DNA of 64,000 nt from Streptomyces cellostaticus (GTDB lineage Bacteria; Actinomycetota; Actinomycetes; Streptomycetales; Streptomycetaceae), in NCBI RefSeq assembly GCF_001513965.1, contig NZ_KQ948022.1, forward strand, positions 62,001 through 126,000, read 5' to 3'. The position numbers were made by a program, and so were the translations under genes. The notes beneath the pieces were generated by a model. The model had not been told where the DNA came from. It worked only from the letters and a program-made list of their open reading frames with translations, and ran no database searches. Shown here piece by piece: positions 26,738 through 37,152 of the stretch. How positions within the stretch are numbered: position 1 is the stretch's first letter; every line of letters starts with the position of its first letter.

Positions 26738-26826
26738 GCCTTGCTCCTCCCGCTCGGTCTCGATTCCCGCTCGGTTACTCGATTTTCCCGCAGCCGCGCG
26801 GCCACGGCATCTCGCGCCCCGGAGGG

Positions 26827-27804
26827 TCACGATCCGCGCGCCGCCAGCCGTTCCCGCTGTGGCAGCACCGTGTACCTGGGGTCCTCGGCCGAGGCCACCC
26901 CGGCGTGGAACACGCCGAACCGCAGGGCCGCCGAGCCGGAGAGCAGGGCGGCACCGGCCGCGAGGGCCGGGCGCCGGTCGCGCAGGCGTCCGCAGACGAG
27001 GGCCAGGGCGGCGCCGGACGCCGTCAGCGCCTCGGCCGCGCGCAGCAGGGTGCGCGGCCTGCCCCGTTCGTAGGCTTCGGCGGGCAGGCCCATGCGGTGC
27101 TTCATCAGATGGAAGGCGCCCAGTTCGAGCGCGGTGCCGAGGACGGCCATGCGGCGCGCCGGACCCGCCTGGCCGGCCGGAGCGGCGGCCAGCGCCAGAC
27201 CGGCGGCCGCGGTGGCAGCCGATCCCGCGAAGACGAACGGCAGCTGCCGGTAGCCCTCGTGCCAGGCGGGCACAGCCGTGTCCGAGACGAGGACGGCGGT
27301 GTACGTCGCCACCGCCGGGCCCAGGACGGCGGCGCCCGCCGTGGCGGCCGAGCCCACGAGCCGGTACCGGCCGGTGACCTCGCCGGCCGCGGCGGCCAGC
27401 GTCAGCGGGGCGTACCCCGCCAGCAGCCACGAGCCCATGCTCATCGGCGAGGTGGGCTTGAGGACCCGGAGCATGTTCAGGAAGCGAGCCGGCCGGCCCA
27501 GATCGTGGACGAGAGCGGCCAGGGAGAGGGAGATGGCGCCGGCCGCGCCGAGTTTCGCCGTGCGGGCCAGCGCCGGGCGCCCGGTGAGGTCGGCCCCGGC
27601 CGCCAGCAGCGAGGAGGCCCCGGCCAGCCCGCCCAGGTACAGGTACCCGGCGATGTCCAGGGGTTTCCACGTCGGTGTGTTCAGCACGGGTCTGCCGTAG
27701 TACGACGAGAACCGCGCGTCCGGCACCATCGGCTGCTCGCCCCGTCCGCGCCGGCGCCGGCGGCGCCCCGGCTGCGCCCCGGCGGGCGTCTCCCGTCCGC
27801 TCAT
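26827..27804 (-). CDS. NrfD/PsrC-type membrane subunit of formate dehydrogenase
   Basis: The 325-residue protein has eight or nine predicted membrane helices after a basic N-terminus (RRRRRRGRGEQ). Early motifs TWKPLDIAGYLYLGGLAGAS and HDLGRPARFLNMLRVLKPTSP are characteristic of NrfD/PsrC quinone-linked subunits. It has no heme-binding His pattern of the FdnI type, so electrons should pass from the iron-sulfur subunit to menaquinone through an NrfD-like fold. The start overlaps the beta-subunit stop by four bases (ATGA), so they are translationally coupled. fdhA begins 89 bp downstream. Confidence 0.85.
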   Translation of the reverse strand: MSGRETPAGAQPGRRRRRRGRGEQPMVPDARFSSYYGRPVLNTPTWKPLDIAGYLYLGGLAGASSLLAAGADLTGRPALARTAKLGAAGAISLSLAALVHDLGRPARFLNMLRVLKPTSPMSMGSWLLAGYAPLTLAAAAGEVTGRYRLVGSAATAGAAVLGPAVATYTAVLVSDTAVPAWHEGYRQLPFVFAGSAATAAAGLALAAAPAGQAGPARRMAVLGTALELGAFHLMKHRMGLPAEAYERGRPRTLLRAAEALTASGAALALVCGRLRDRRPALAAGAALLSGSAALRFGVFHAGVASAEDPRYTVLPQRERLAARGS

Positions 27805-28673
27805 CGCGGCCTCCTCGCGAAACCGGCGGCGGCCAGCGCGGCGAGCGAGGCGGCGGCCAGCGCCGCGTGGCGCCACATGGCGGGCAGGTCCCGGGTGGTG
27901 ACCACCGGATCCGGGGGCAGGCCGTAGACCTCCGGCTCGTCCAGCAGCAGGAAGAACGCGCCGTCCCCGCCGACCCCGTCGTCCGGGCTCTCGCCGTACA
28001 GCCGAGCATCGGTCACCCCGGCCGTGTGCAGCTGCCTCACCCGGGCCGCCGCTCGCTCCCGCAGCTCCTGAAGCGGGCCGAACTGGATCGATTCGGTCGG
28101 GCAGGACTTGGCACAGGCCGGCTCCATGCCGACGCCCAGCCGGTCGTAGCACAGGGTGCACTTCCACGCCCGGCCGTCGTCCCTGCGCTGGTCGATGACG
28201 CCGTACGGGCAGGCGGGCACGCAGTAGCCGCAGCCGTTGCAGACGTCCTCCTGCACCACGACCGTGCCGAATTCGGTGCGGAACAACGAGCCCGTGGGGC
28301 ACACGTCCAGACAGGCCGCGTGCGTGCAGTGCTTGCACACGTCGGAGGCCATCAGCCAGCGCAGCTCGGTGTGGCCGTCGGGGGAGCCGGGGTCTGTGCC
28401 GAGGCGGGAGGCTGCGGCGAACACGTCCACGTCCTCGTGGGTGAGTGCGGGCTCCGGTCCGCCGAACGGCTTGCGCTGCTCGATGAAGGCCACGTGCCGC
28501 CAGGAGTCGGAGCCGAGCCGCTGTGTGTTGTCGTAGGACATGCCGGTCAGCTCCAGGCCGTCCTCCGGAATGGCGTTCCACTCCTTGCAGGCCACCTCGC
28601 ACGCCTTGCAGCCGATGCACACGGAGGTGTCGGTGAAGAAGCCCATGCGCGGTGTGTCGTCGTCCCCGGTCAT
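27801..28673 (-). CDS. Formate dehydrogenase beta subunit, four-cluster ferredoxin with membrane anchor
   Basis: The 290-residue electron-transfer subunit carries four Cys clusters: CIGCKACEVACKEWN, CKHCTHAACLDVCP, CNGCGYCVPACPYG and CTLCYDRLGVG..PACAKSCP, the FdhB/HybA arrangement with four [4Fe-4S] centres. A C-terminal membrane helix (about 262-285) ends in ARRPR. It is the first gene of the operon. ATG 28673 was chosen; ATG 28646 (MGFFTDTSVCIGCK) is also possible, and neither has a strong RBS. A divergent MarR gene starts 120 bp away and might sense a condition relevant to the operon, but that is speculation. Confidence 0.9.
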   Translation of the reverse strand: MTGDDDTPRMGFFTDTSVCIGCKACEVACKEWNAIPEDGLELTGMSYDNTQRLGSDSWRHVAFIEQRKPFGGPEPALTHEDVDVFAAASRLGTDPGSPDGHTELRWLMASDVCKHCTHAACLDVCPTGSLFRTEFGTVVVQEDVCNGCGYCVPACPYGVIDQRRDDGRAWKCTLCYDRLGVGMEPACAKSCPTESIQFGPLQELRERAAARVRQLHTAGVTDARLYGESPDDGVGGDGAFFLLLDEPEVYGLPPDPVVTTRDLPAMWRHAALAAASLAALAAAGFARRPR

Positions 28674-28792
28674 GGTTCGAGGCTGGCACGGGTGCCCTTG
28701 CTCCGCGCGTCCGAAGAGATTCGTCGGTGAGGGCACTGCATTACTGCCACGTGGTTGAACAGTCCAGACTGATAAACCTACTGTTAGTAATT

Positions 28793-29224
28793 ATGGATAC
28801 GGAGAACACCGCTGCACTCGCCGCCGCCCTGCGGCTGGCCATGGGCCGGATCGTCCGCCGATTGCGCCAGGCGCACGCCGTGGGGGACGTGTCCCTCTCC
28901 GGCGTCTCCGTGCTGTCCCGGCTTGCCACCGCCGGACCGGACTCGCCCGGCTCGCTCGCCGAACTGGAGCGGGTCCGCCCCCAGGCGATGGCCACCACCC
29001 TCGCCGGACTGGAACAGCGCGGGCTGGTCAGCCGTACCCCGGACGCGGCCGACGGACGCCGGGTCATCATGGCGATCACCGACGCGGGCCGGACCGTGCT
29101 GGAGGAGCGCCGCTCCGAGTCCGTCGAGCGACTCGCCCACGCCTTGGACCGGTTCACCCCGCAGGAGCGCGAGGCACTGCGTGCCGCGCTGCCCCTCCTC
29201 GACCGGCTGGCGGAACGGCTGTGA
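28793..29224 (+). CDS. MarR-family transcriptional regulator
   Basis: The 143-residue winged-helix regulator shows the MarR wing DAADGRRVIMAITDAGR and the dimerisation helices at both ends. No Shine-Dalgarno is seen before the ATG; the sequence CTACTGTTAGTAATT directly before it may be both promoter and operator, so translation could be leaderless. The stop overlaps the GTG of the DHA2 exporter by four bases, a typical repressor-efflux pair induced by a drug-like ligand. It is divergent from the formate dehydrogenase operon. Confidence 0.9.
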   Translation: MDTENTAALAAALRLAMGRIVRRLRQAHAVGDVSLSGVSVLSRLATAGPDSPGSLAELERVRPQAMATTLAGLEQRGLVSRTPDAADGRRVIMAITDAGRTVLEERRSESVERLAHALDRFTPQEREALRAALPLLDRLAERL

Positions 29225-31017
29225 CCGGGCACGCGCCCGGCCCGCGGGACCGGCACCCCGCCGAAGGCCTGCGCCGCCGCCTGCTCGCCCGCTCCGCCCG
29301 CCACCGCGACACGCCCGCGGGCCCCGGCTACAAATGGGTGGCCCTGTCCAACACCACGCTCGGCGTCCTGATCGCCACGATGGACGCCTCCATCGTGATC
29401 ATCTCCCTGCCGGCGATCTTCCGCGGGATCGGCCTCGACCCGCTCGCCGCGGGCAACATCGGCTATCTGCTGTGGATGATCCTCGGCTATTTGCTGGTCT
29501 CCGCCGTGCTGGTCGTCGTCCTCGGCCGGCTCGGCGACATGTGCGGCCGGGTCCGCATCTACAACCTCGGCTTCCTGGTCTTCGCCTGCGCCTCCGTCGC
29601 GCTGTCCCTCGACCCGTTCCGGGCCGGGGCGGGCGCCCTGTGGCTGATCCTGTGGCGCATCGTGCAGGCCTTCGGCGGCTCCATGCTCACCGCCAACTCG
29701 GCCGCCATCCTCACCGACGCCTTCCCGGCCCGCCAGCGCGGCACGGCCCTCGGCATCAACCAGATCACCGCGCTCGCCGGGCAGTTCCTCGGGCTGCTCG
29801 CGGGCGGTCTGCTCGCCGCGGTCGACTGGCGGGCGGTGTTCTGGGTCAGTGTCCCGGTCAGTGTGACCGGCACCGTCTGGTCGTACCTGAGCCTGCGCGA
29901 GACCGCGGCCGGCGGACGCGGCCGCGTCGACTGGCTCGGCAACCTCACCTTCGCCACGGGCGCCGGAATCCTGCTCGCCGGCATCACCTACGGCATCCAG
30001 CCCTACGGCGGCCACCCCACCGGATGGACCAACCCCTGGGTGCTCGCGGGCCTGTTCGGCGGTCTCTTCCTGCTGCTGGTGTTCTGCCTGGCCGAGACCA
30101 GGGCCGCCGAGCCGATGTTCCAGTTGTCCCTGTTCCGGGTGCGCGCGTTCGCCGCGGGCAACCTGGCCGCCCTGCTGACCGCGATCGCCCGCGGCGGGCT
30201 CCAGTTCATGCTCATCATCTGGCTGCAGGGCATCTGGCTGCCGCTGCACGGCTACGACTTCGAGGACACCCCGCTGTGGGCCGGCATCTTCATGCTGCCG
30301 CTGACCCTCGGCTTCCTGATCGCCGGTCCGGTTTCCGGCTACCTCTCCGACCGGTTCGGCGCCCGCCTGTTCTCCACGGCCGGTCTGATCGTGGTCGCCG
30401 GTTCCTTCCTCGGCCTGCTGGCACTGCCCGTGAACTTCGCGTACGGCCTGTTCGCCGGGCTGCTGTTCCTCAACGGTCTGGGCCAGGGCATGTTCTCCGC
30501 GCCCAACACCTCGTCCGTGATGGGCAGCGTCCCGGCCCGCCACCGGGGCGTGGCCTCCGGGATGCGCTCCACCTTCCAGAACTCGGGCACCGCCCTGTCC
30601 ATCGGCGTCTTCTTCTCGCTGATGGTCTCCGGACTGGCCTCCTCCCTGCCGTCGACGCTCAGCAGCGGACTCCAGGCACACGGAGTGTCCGCCGGTACGG
30701 CCCACGAGGTGGCCTCGCTGCCACCGGTCAGCACCCTCTTCGCGACCTTCCTGGGCAACAACCCCGTCGGTCACCTGCTCGGTTCCGGTGGCGGGCCGGA
30801 CCACCTGACGACAGCCCAGCGCGCCACCCTGACCGGTCACACCTTCTTCCCCCGGCTGGTCTCCGGCCCCTTTCACCACGGCCTGACCATCGTCTTCTGC
30901 GTCGCCGCCGGCATGGCCCTGGTCGCGGCCCTCGCCTCCGCCCTGCGCGGCAGCCACGAGCCCGCCGGCGACGACACCGTGAGGGGTTCTTATCCGGCGT
31001 ACGCCCGCAAGGGGTAG
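29221..31017 (+). CDS. DHA2-family MFS exporter, 14 helices
   Basis: The 598-residue transporter of the drug:H+ antiporter-2 group shows motif DASIVIISLPAI in helix 1, GYLLVSAVLVVVLGRLGDMCG (motif A) and WRAVFWVSVPV in the region of motif C. An extended loop between the last two helices (about residues 475-545) is typical of this subgroup. The start is translationally coupled to the MarR gene. It probably exports a hydrophobic compound; the substrate is unknown. Confidence 0.9.
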   Translation: MTGHAPGPRDRHPAEGLRRRLLARSARHRDTPAGPGYKWVALSNTTLGVLIATMDASIVIISLPAIFRGIGLDPLAAGNIGYLLWMILGYLLVSAVLVVVLGRLGDMCGRVRIYNLGFLVFACASVALSLDPFRAGAGALWLILWRIVQAFGGSMLTANSAAILTDAFPARQRGTALGINQITALAGQFLGLLAGGLLAAVDWRAVFWVSVPVSVTGTVWSYLSLRETAAGGRGRVDWLGNLTFATGAGILLAGITYGIQPYGGHPTGWTNPWVLAGLFGGLFLLLVFCLAETRAAEPMFQLSLFRVRAFAAGNLAALLTAIARGGLQFMLIIWLQGIWLPLHGYDFEDTPLWAGIFMLPLTLGFLIAGPVSGYLSDRFGARLFSTAGLIVVAGSFLGLLALPVNFAYGLFAGLLFLNGLGQGMFSAPNTSSVMGSVPARHRGVASGMRSTFQNSGTALSIGVFFSLMVSGLASSLPSTLSSGLQAHGVSAGTAHEVASLPPVSTLFATFLGNNPVGHLLGSGGGPDHLTTAQRATLTGHTFFPRLVSGPFHHGLTIVFCVAAGMALVAALASALRGSHEPAGDDTVRGSYPAYARKG

Positions 31018-31973
31018 TGGTCCGAGAGGTTCGTGTACGTGTACGACGTCCCCCAGCTCGTCACCGTCCACGGCTCCGACCGTTCCTGGACGACCTCGTT
31101 GCGCCAGCCCGCCGGGCGGGCGTGACCGGCGCGGGCGAGAACGTAGTCGAGGTCCTCGCGCGGATCGTTCGGATAGCGGTCGTGGGCGATGGAGTTCTCC
31201 TGGGTGTCGAAGGAGTACGGGTGCCCCGTGCGCGCGTCGGCGCCGACGAGGTCGGCGTCGGCCAGCATGGAGGCGTACTCACCGCTGCGCGAGTCGACGT
31301 TGAGGTCGCCCGCGATCAGCACCTCCTCGTCGGCGGGGATGTTCTTGGAGTCCAGGAACGCGTCGATCGCCTTGAACTGCCGGCTGCGCATCGCCGCCGC
31401 CTCACCCGCACCGCACCCGGGATCCGTGGACTGCGTGTGCGTGCCGACCACGTGCACCTTGGTGCCGTTCACGTCCAGGACGACGTACGCGAAGCCCTTG
31501 TCGGACCACCAGTCCGCGCCGCACGCGTCCTTGTAGACGTACTGCTCCTTGTGCAGGACCGGCCACTTGCTCAGCACGGTGACCCCGCCGTCCTCGGGCG
31601 TGGCGGCCGAGTACGCCCCGCCCGTCGCGTCCCAGCCGCTCCGGCTGCGGCCCACCACCGGTGTCTGGTACGGGTATTCGGCCGCGGCGGCGCTCTTCAG
31701 CGCGTCGGAGGAGGAGTTGTCGAACGCCTCCTCCAGGACGACCACGTCGTTGCCGCGGAAGAAGGCTGCCTTCGGGATCTGAGCGGCCCGGTGGTCCTGG
31801 CCCCAGTTCGGGTACAGGTTCTTGCTCATGAGGAAGACGTTGTACGTCAGAACCTTCAGTGCCGGTGCCGGATCGGCTGCCGCCGCCGGTGCCGAGGAAG
31901 CGAGCGCCGCCGCGGGCAGGGCGAGGGCGAGCACGGCTGCCCCGAGGGCGCGGCGCGGTGCGAAGAGCGTCAC
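30990..31973 (-). CDS. Secreted sphingomyelinase C-like phosphodiesterase
   Basis: The 327-residue protein has a Sec signal (about 1-33) and a DNase I-type endonuclease/exonuclease/phosphatase fold: TYNVFLMS, then VVLEEAFDN (metal Glu), LIAGDLNVDS, a paired segment REDLDYVL and the catalytic LSDHYPL. The Cys pair DACGADWW and PGCG and the WWSDKGFAYV segment fit Streptomyces sphingomyelinase C, which releases phosphocholine from sphingomyelin with Mg2+. Its 3' end overlaps that of the convergent exporter by 28 bp. Confidence 0.88.
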   Translation of the reverse strand: MTLFAPRRALGAAVLALALPAAALASSAPAAAADPAPALKVLTYNVFLMSKNLYPNWGQDHRAAQIPKAAFFRGNDVVVLEEAFDNSSSDALKSAAAAEYPYQTPVVGRSRSGWDATGGAYSAATPEDGGVTVLSKWPVLHKEQYVYKDACGADWWSDKGFAYVVLDVNGTKVHVVGTHTQSTDPGCGAGEAAAMRSRQFKAIDAFLDSKNIPADEEVLIAGDLNVDSRSGEYASMLADADLVGADARTGHPYSFDTQENSIAHDRYPNDPREDLDYVLARAGHARPAGWRNEVVQERSEPWTVTSWGTSYTYTNLSDHYPLRAYAG

Positions 31974-32209
31974 TGGATCTCCCTGTGGATGAAGGGGGTT
32001 GAGTGGCGCCGCACATCAAACCACCGGGAATTACCCACAGGTAACACCCGTGCGGGCACCAGATGGCCCACAGCCGAGGAAGGGGGGAGTCCGTTCAGGG
32101 TTCGGGCCGCCGTCGCAGGAGTGCCGTACGGGCCGCCGTGACGATCTTGCCGCCGTGACGTGCCGGCCCCAGCGGTGCAGGAAAGCCCCGCATCCGCAGG
32201 GGGAGGCAG

Positions 32210-32440
32210 TCAAGAGGCGAAGCCGAGGCCGCTCTCGCCGTCGCCCGGGTCGGGCTGGCAGGTGCGGCACAGTTCGTGATCCCCGTCGCGGGTGACGACG
32301 GTTCCCCAGCCGAGGCAGTGCTCGCAGTCGCGGGCGAGACCCAGGTCGGGGTGGGGAGGCAGGACGGGGTGGTGGGCTCCGTAAGCCATGCGGGAAGCGG
32401 CTCCTTGAAGGCGCGGGGTCGCGGTCCGGATCACTTCCAT
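32210..32440 (-). CDS. Small protein with zinc-ribbon-like CxxC pair
   Basis: The 76-residue protein carries CEHCLGWGTVVTRDGDHELC followed by RTCQ, two CxxC pairs 17 residues apart that would bind one zinc ion. The start at 32440 is supported by AGGA seven bases upstream; MAYGAHHP at 32389 is a shorter alternative. Such small zinc-ribbon proteins are common in Streptomyces without known function. It is separated from neighbours by spacers and is probably monocistronic. Confidence 0.6.
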   Translation of the reverse strand: MEVIRTATPRLQGAASRMAYGAHHPVLPPHPDLGLARDCEHCLGWGTVVTRDGDHELCRTCQPDPGDGESGLGFAS

Positions 32441-32491
32441 TATGTCCTATTTTTTCCTTATGTCAGTGACGGGTGTCACTGAGTGCCACTC

Positions 32492-33535
32492 TCAGCCCAG
32501 ATTCCCCAGGCGGGCGTCCCGCCACAGGTCCACACCGCCGTCGGTGGCGTGCTTGTCGATCTCGGCCAGCTCCTCGGCGCTGAAGTCGAGGTTCTCCAGC
32601 GCGGCCACGTTCTGCTCCAGCTGCTCGACGCGGGAGGCGCCGATGACCAGCGAGGTGACCCGCTCGTCCCGCAGGGCCCAGGCCAGGGCCAGCTGGGCCA
32701 GGGTCTGACCGCGCCGGGCGGCGATGTCGTTCAGGGAGCGCAGCCGCCGGCGCATGTCCTCGCTCAGCCAGGCCGGGTCGAGCGACGTGCCCCGCGCGGC
32801 CCGCGAGTCCTCGGGTACGCCGTCGAGGTAGCGACCGGTCAGCAGCCCCTGGGCGAGCGCGGTGAACCCGATGACGCCGAAGCCCTCCTCCTCGGCCGCC
32901 TCCAGCAGGCCGTCGGTCTCGATCCAGCGGTTGAGCATGCTGTACGACGGCTGGTGGATGAGCAGCGGGGTGCCCAGGTCGCGGAGGATGGCGGCCGCCT
33001 GCCGGGTGCGCTCGGCGTCGTAGGAGGAGATGCCGACGTACAGGGCCTTGCCCTGGTGGACGGCGGTGTCGAGCGCGCCCATCGTCTCCTCCAGCGGGGT
33101 GCTCGCGTCCAGCCGGTGGGAGTAGAAGATGTCCACGTACTCCAGGCCCATGCGGCTGAGCGACTGGTCCAGCGAGGCCAGCACGTACTTGCGGGAGCCG
33201 CCGCCCTGCCCGTAGGGGCCGGGCCACATGTCCCAGCCGGCCTTGGTGGAGACCACCAGTTCGTCCCGGTACGGCGCGAGGTCCTGCTTCAGCAGCCGGC
33301 CGAAGTTGATCTCGGCCGCACCGTACGGCGGACCGTAGTTGTTGGCCAGGTCGTGGTGGGTGATCCCCAGGTCGAAGGCGCGCAGCGCAATCTCGCGCTG
33401 GGTCTCGAAGGGGCGGTCGTCGCCGAAGTTGTGCCAGTAGCCCAGGGACAGGAGCGGGAGGTCCAGTCCCGAGCGGCCGGTGCGCCGGTAGCGCATGGTG
33501 CCGTGGTAGCGATCGGGGTCCGCGACGTGGTTCAT
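32492..33535 (-). CDS. Aldo/keto reductase of the YghZ/GpR type
   Basis: The 347-residue NADPH-dependent TIM-barrel reductase has the catalytic tetrad in view: Asp in HHDLANNYGPPYG with the adjacent Tyr, Lys in VVSTKAGW and His in FYSHRLD. The insertion NYGPPYGAAE and the late VIGASRVEQLEQNV are typical of L-glyceraldehyde-3-phosphate reductases (YghZ) and Kv-beta-like AKR14 enzymes, which clear methylglyoxal and triose aldehydes. GGAGACGACCC precedes the ATG. Confidence 0.9.
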   Translation of the reverse strand: MNHVADPDRYHGTMRYRRTGRSGLDLPLLSLGYWHNFGDDRPFETQREIALRAFDLGITHHDLANNYGPPYGAAEINFGRLLKQDLAPYRDELVVSTKAGWDMWPGPYGQGGGSRKYVLASLDQSLSRMGLEYVDIFYSHRLDASTPLEETMGALDTAVHQGKALYVGISSYDAERTRQAAAILRDLGTPLLIHQPSYSMLNRWIETDGLLEAAEEEGFGVIGFTALAQGLLTGRYLDGVPEDSRAARGTSLDPAWLSEDMRRRLRSLNDIAARRGQTLAQLALAWALRDERVTSLVIGASRVEQLEQNVAALENLDFSAEELAEIDKHATDGGVDLWRDARLGNLG

Positions 33536-33733
33536 CGGGTCGTCTCCGGGTCGTGCCGTAGGGGTGCCCGCCGTGTGTAGGCGCTCGTCCACCCTGCGCC
33601 TTCATGATTCGTAAGTCCAACCGATGGCCCTCATGGCATTGAGCGGCGTGGTTTCTGAATCGGGCGGCGGGCGCCGCACTGTTCGATCCTACGAACTTCC
33701 TGTGGGGCGGGTTCCGGGCCTTCGCTATGTTTG

Positions 33734-33750
33734 ATAGGAAACTTTCCTAC
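33734..33750. promoter_or_regulatory. Operator-like palindrome before the chitosanase gene
   Basis: TAGGAAA-C-TTTCCTA is a perfect 7+1+7 palindrome 54 bp before the chitosanase GTG. It resembles the AGGAAA/TTTCCT operators reported for the ROK repressor CsnR of chitosanase genes in Streptomyces; the match is from memory. Confidence 0.65.
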
Positions 33751-33803
33751 CAGTGCGGTCCGGACCAACCAACTCCCCACCCCCACCCCCTCTTGGAGTC
33801 CCT

Positions 33804-34643
33804 GTGGTGCACACAGAGCGCGAATCAGCAGCCTCCGCCCGCCTCTCCCGGCGGGCCGTCGTCGCCGCCCTCGGCGCCGTCGCCTCCGGCGCCCTGCTCG
33901 GCGTCCAGCGCGTCTCGGCGGCACCGGCGGCCGCGCCGGGCCTCGACGACCCGGCGAAGAAGGAGATCGCCATGCAACTGGTCTCGAGCGCGGAGAACTC
34001 CTCGCTCGACTGGAAGGCCCAGTACAAGTACATCGAGGACATCGGCGACGGCCGCGGCTACACCGCCGGCATCATCGGCTTCTGCTCCGGCACCGGCGAC
34101 ATGCTCGACCTCGTCAAGCTCTACACCGACCGCAAGCCCGGCAACGTCCTCGCCAAGTACCTGCCGGCCCTGCGCCGGGTCAACGGCAGCGACTCGCACG
34201 ACGGCCTCGACCCCGACTACCCCAGGGACTGGCGCAAGGCCGCCCAGGACACCGCCTTCCAGCAGGCGCAGAACGACGAACGCGACCGCGTCTACTTCAA
34301 CCCCGCGGTCGCCCAGGGCAAGAGGGACGGACTGCGCGCGCTGGGCCAGTTCATCTACTACGACGCCCTCGTCATGCACGGCGACGGCAGCGACCCCACC
34401 AGCTTCTCCGGCATCCGCAAGCGGGCGCTGCGCAGCGCCGAGCCGCCGGCCCAGGGCGGCAGCGAGACGACGTACCTGGGCGCCTTCCTCGACGCCCGGG
34501 TGTGGGCCATGAAGCAGGAGGAGGCCCACAGCGACACCAGCAGGGTCGACACGGAACAGCGGGTCTTCCTGCGCAAGGGCAACCTCGACCTGAACACCCC
34601 CCTGGACTGGAAGGTGTACGGGGACAGTTACCACATCGGCTGA
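33804..34643 (+). CDS. csn: Secreted GH46 chitosanase
   Basis: The endo-acting enzyme cleaves chitosan outside the cell. It has 279 residues with a twin-arginine signal (LSRRAVVAALGAVASG, cleavage near SAA about residue 39). The GH46 active-site Glu and Asp are in VSSAENSSLDWKAQYKYIED and GDGRGYTAGIIGF. The rest aligns with the Streptomyces N174 type, including the closing DWKVYGDSYHIG. GGAG lies six bases before GTG 33804; GTG 33807 is equally in frame. The palindrome upstream suggests induction by chitosan oligomers through a CsnR-like repressor encoded elsewhere. Confidence 0.93.
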   Translation: MVHTERESAASARLSRRAVVAALGAVASGALLGVQRVSAAPAAAPGLDDPAKKEIAMQLVSSAENSSLDWKAQYKYIEDIGDGRGYTAGIIGFCSGTGDMLDLVKLYTDRKPGNVLAKYLPALRRVNGSDSHDGLDPDYPRDWRKAAQDTAFQQAQNDERDRVYFNPAVAQGKRDGLRALGQFIYYDALVMHGDGSDPTSFSGIRKRALRSAEPPAQGGSETTYLGAFLDARVWAMKQEEAHSDTSRVDTEQRVFLRKGNLDLNTPLDWKVYGDSYHIG

Positions 34644-34647
34644 CGGT

Positions 34648-35265
34648 CTAGGCCAGATGCGGCAGGTCCGCGGCGCCGGGGAGGGGGAGCTTCGTGGTGA
34701 GCGCTGCGGCCTGCTGTGCCGTGACACGCTGGATCACGGCGATCGCCAGGGCACCCGCGGCCAGGTTGAGGGCCTCGGCCACGAGGAGGAGGACGAGCGA
34801 AGTCCCTTGACCCAGCTGGGTGCCCGCGGTGACGAGCACCGCGCGCCCGACCCAGGCCGCCCACCAGACGTTCACCAGGACCCCGTCGCGCCCCTCGGCC
34901 GCGCCGGGGCCGCTCGCCCGGTGCAGGTCGAGGACCAGCCCGCGCGGCACCCAGAGGTTCACCACCGGGACCAGCCAGGAGGCCACGGCCCAGGGGGCGG
35001 AGCCGGGCAGGGGCTCGGGGGAAAGGAGTTGGGCGTTGCGCCGGCAACGGGAGAACCACACCAGGAACAGCACGGCCGCGACCGTCATCACATACGTGCT
35101 CACCATCGACGCACGCCCCGACGCGCTCAAAGACGTGTCCTGCGGATGAAGGCGGTGCGCCCGTACGGTCACCGCCCGGCAGACCTCCGCCAGGGCTGCC
35201 GCGGCCACGGTGGCCTGGGCGGAACGGGCGATCGGCCACGGGGCCTTGGCGATGGGTGTGGACAC
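34648..35265 (-). CDS. DUF4328 membrane protein
   Basis: The 205-residue protein has four membrane helices. DUF4328 features are visible: WFSRCRRNAQLLSPEPL after helix 2, then WAVASWLVPVVNLWVPRGLV. Its function is unknown; it is widespread in Streptomyces. Start taken as GTG 35265 (VSTPIAKAP). It is convergent with the chitosanase gene, only four bases separating the stops. Confidence 0.8.
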   Translation of the reverse strand: MSTPIAKAPWPIARSAQATVAAAALAEVCRAVTVRAHRLHPQDTSLSASGRASMVSTYVMTVAAVLFLVWFSRCRRNAQLLSPEPLPGSAPWAVASWLVPVVNLWVPRGLVLDLHRASGPGAAEGRDGVLVNVWWAAWVGRAVLVTAGTQLGQGTSLVLLLVAEALNLAAGALAIAVIQRVTAQQAAALTTKLPLPGAADLPHLA

Positions 35266-35452
35266 GGTGGGACACCTGTCTGTCTCAGGCGGCACGCGAG
35301 AGCGCGGCGCGCACACGTCGGTGGGAGAAGCGGATCATAGGGCAGACGGCCCCGGTCCGCCCTCCGCACCGGTGGCGTACTCGCACGCCGAGCCCCTGAC
35401 GAGGAAAGATGGGCTCCAGCGATCGATCCCACCGATGCGGAGGAACGGACTC

Positions 35453-37093
<1,641 letters not shown>

Positions 37094-37152
37094 CGGCGCA
37101 TGACCTGCGACGGCCTCCGCGACATGTGCGCGGGGGCCGTCGGCGCGAGTGC

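Noticed and set aside
23486..27073. Very long plus-strand open frame (1195 codons) across the fdh operon
   Set aside because: It is antisense to recognisable formate dehydrogenase subunits; in high-GC DNA the opposite strand of a real gene is often open. Its product is low-complexity Val/Arg/Gly sequence.
28741..31071. 776-codon minus-strand frame over marR and the exporter
   Set aside because: Antisense of two clear genes; composition is Gly/Gln/Arg/Glu-rich without any domain.
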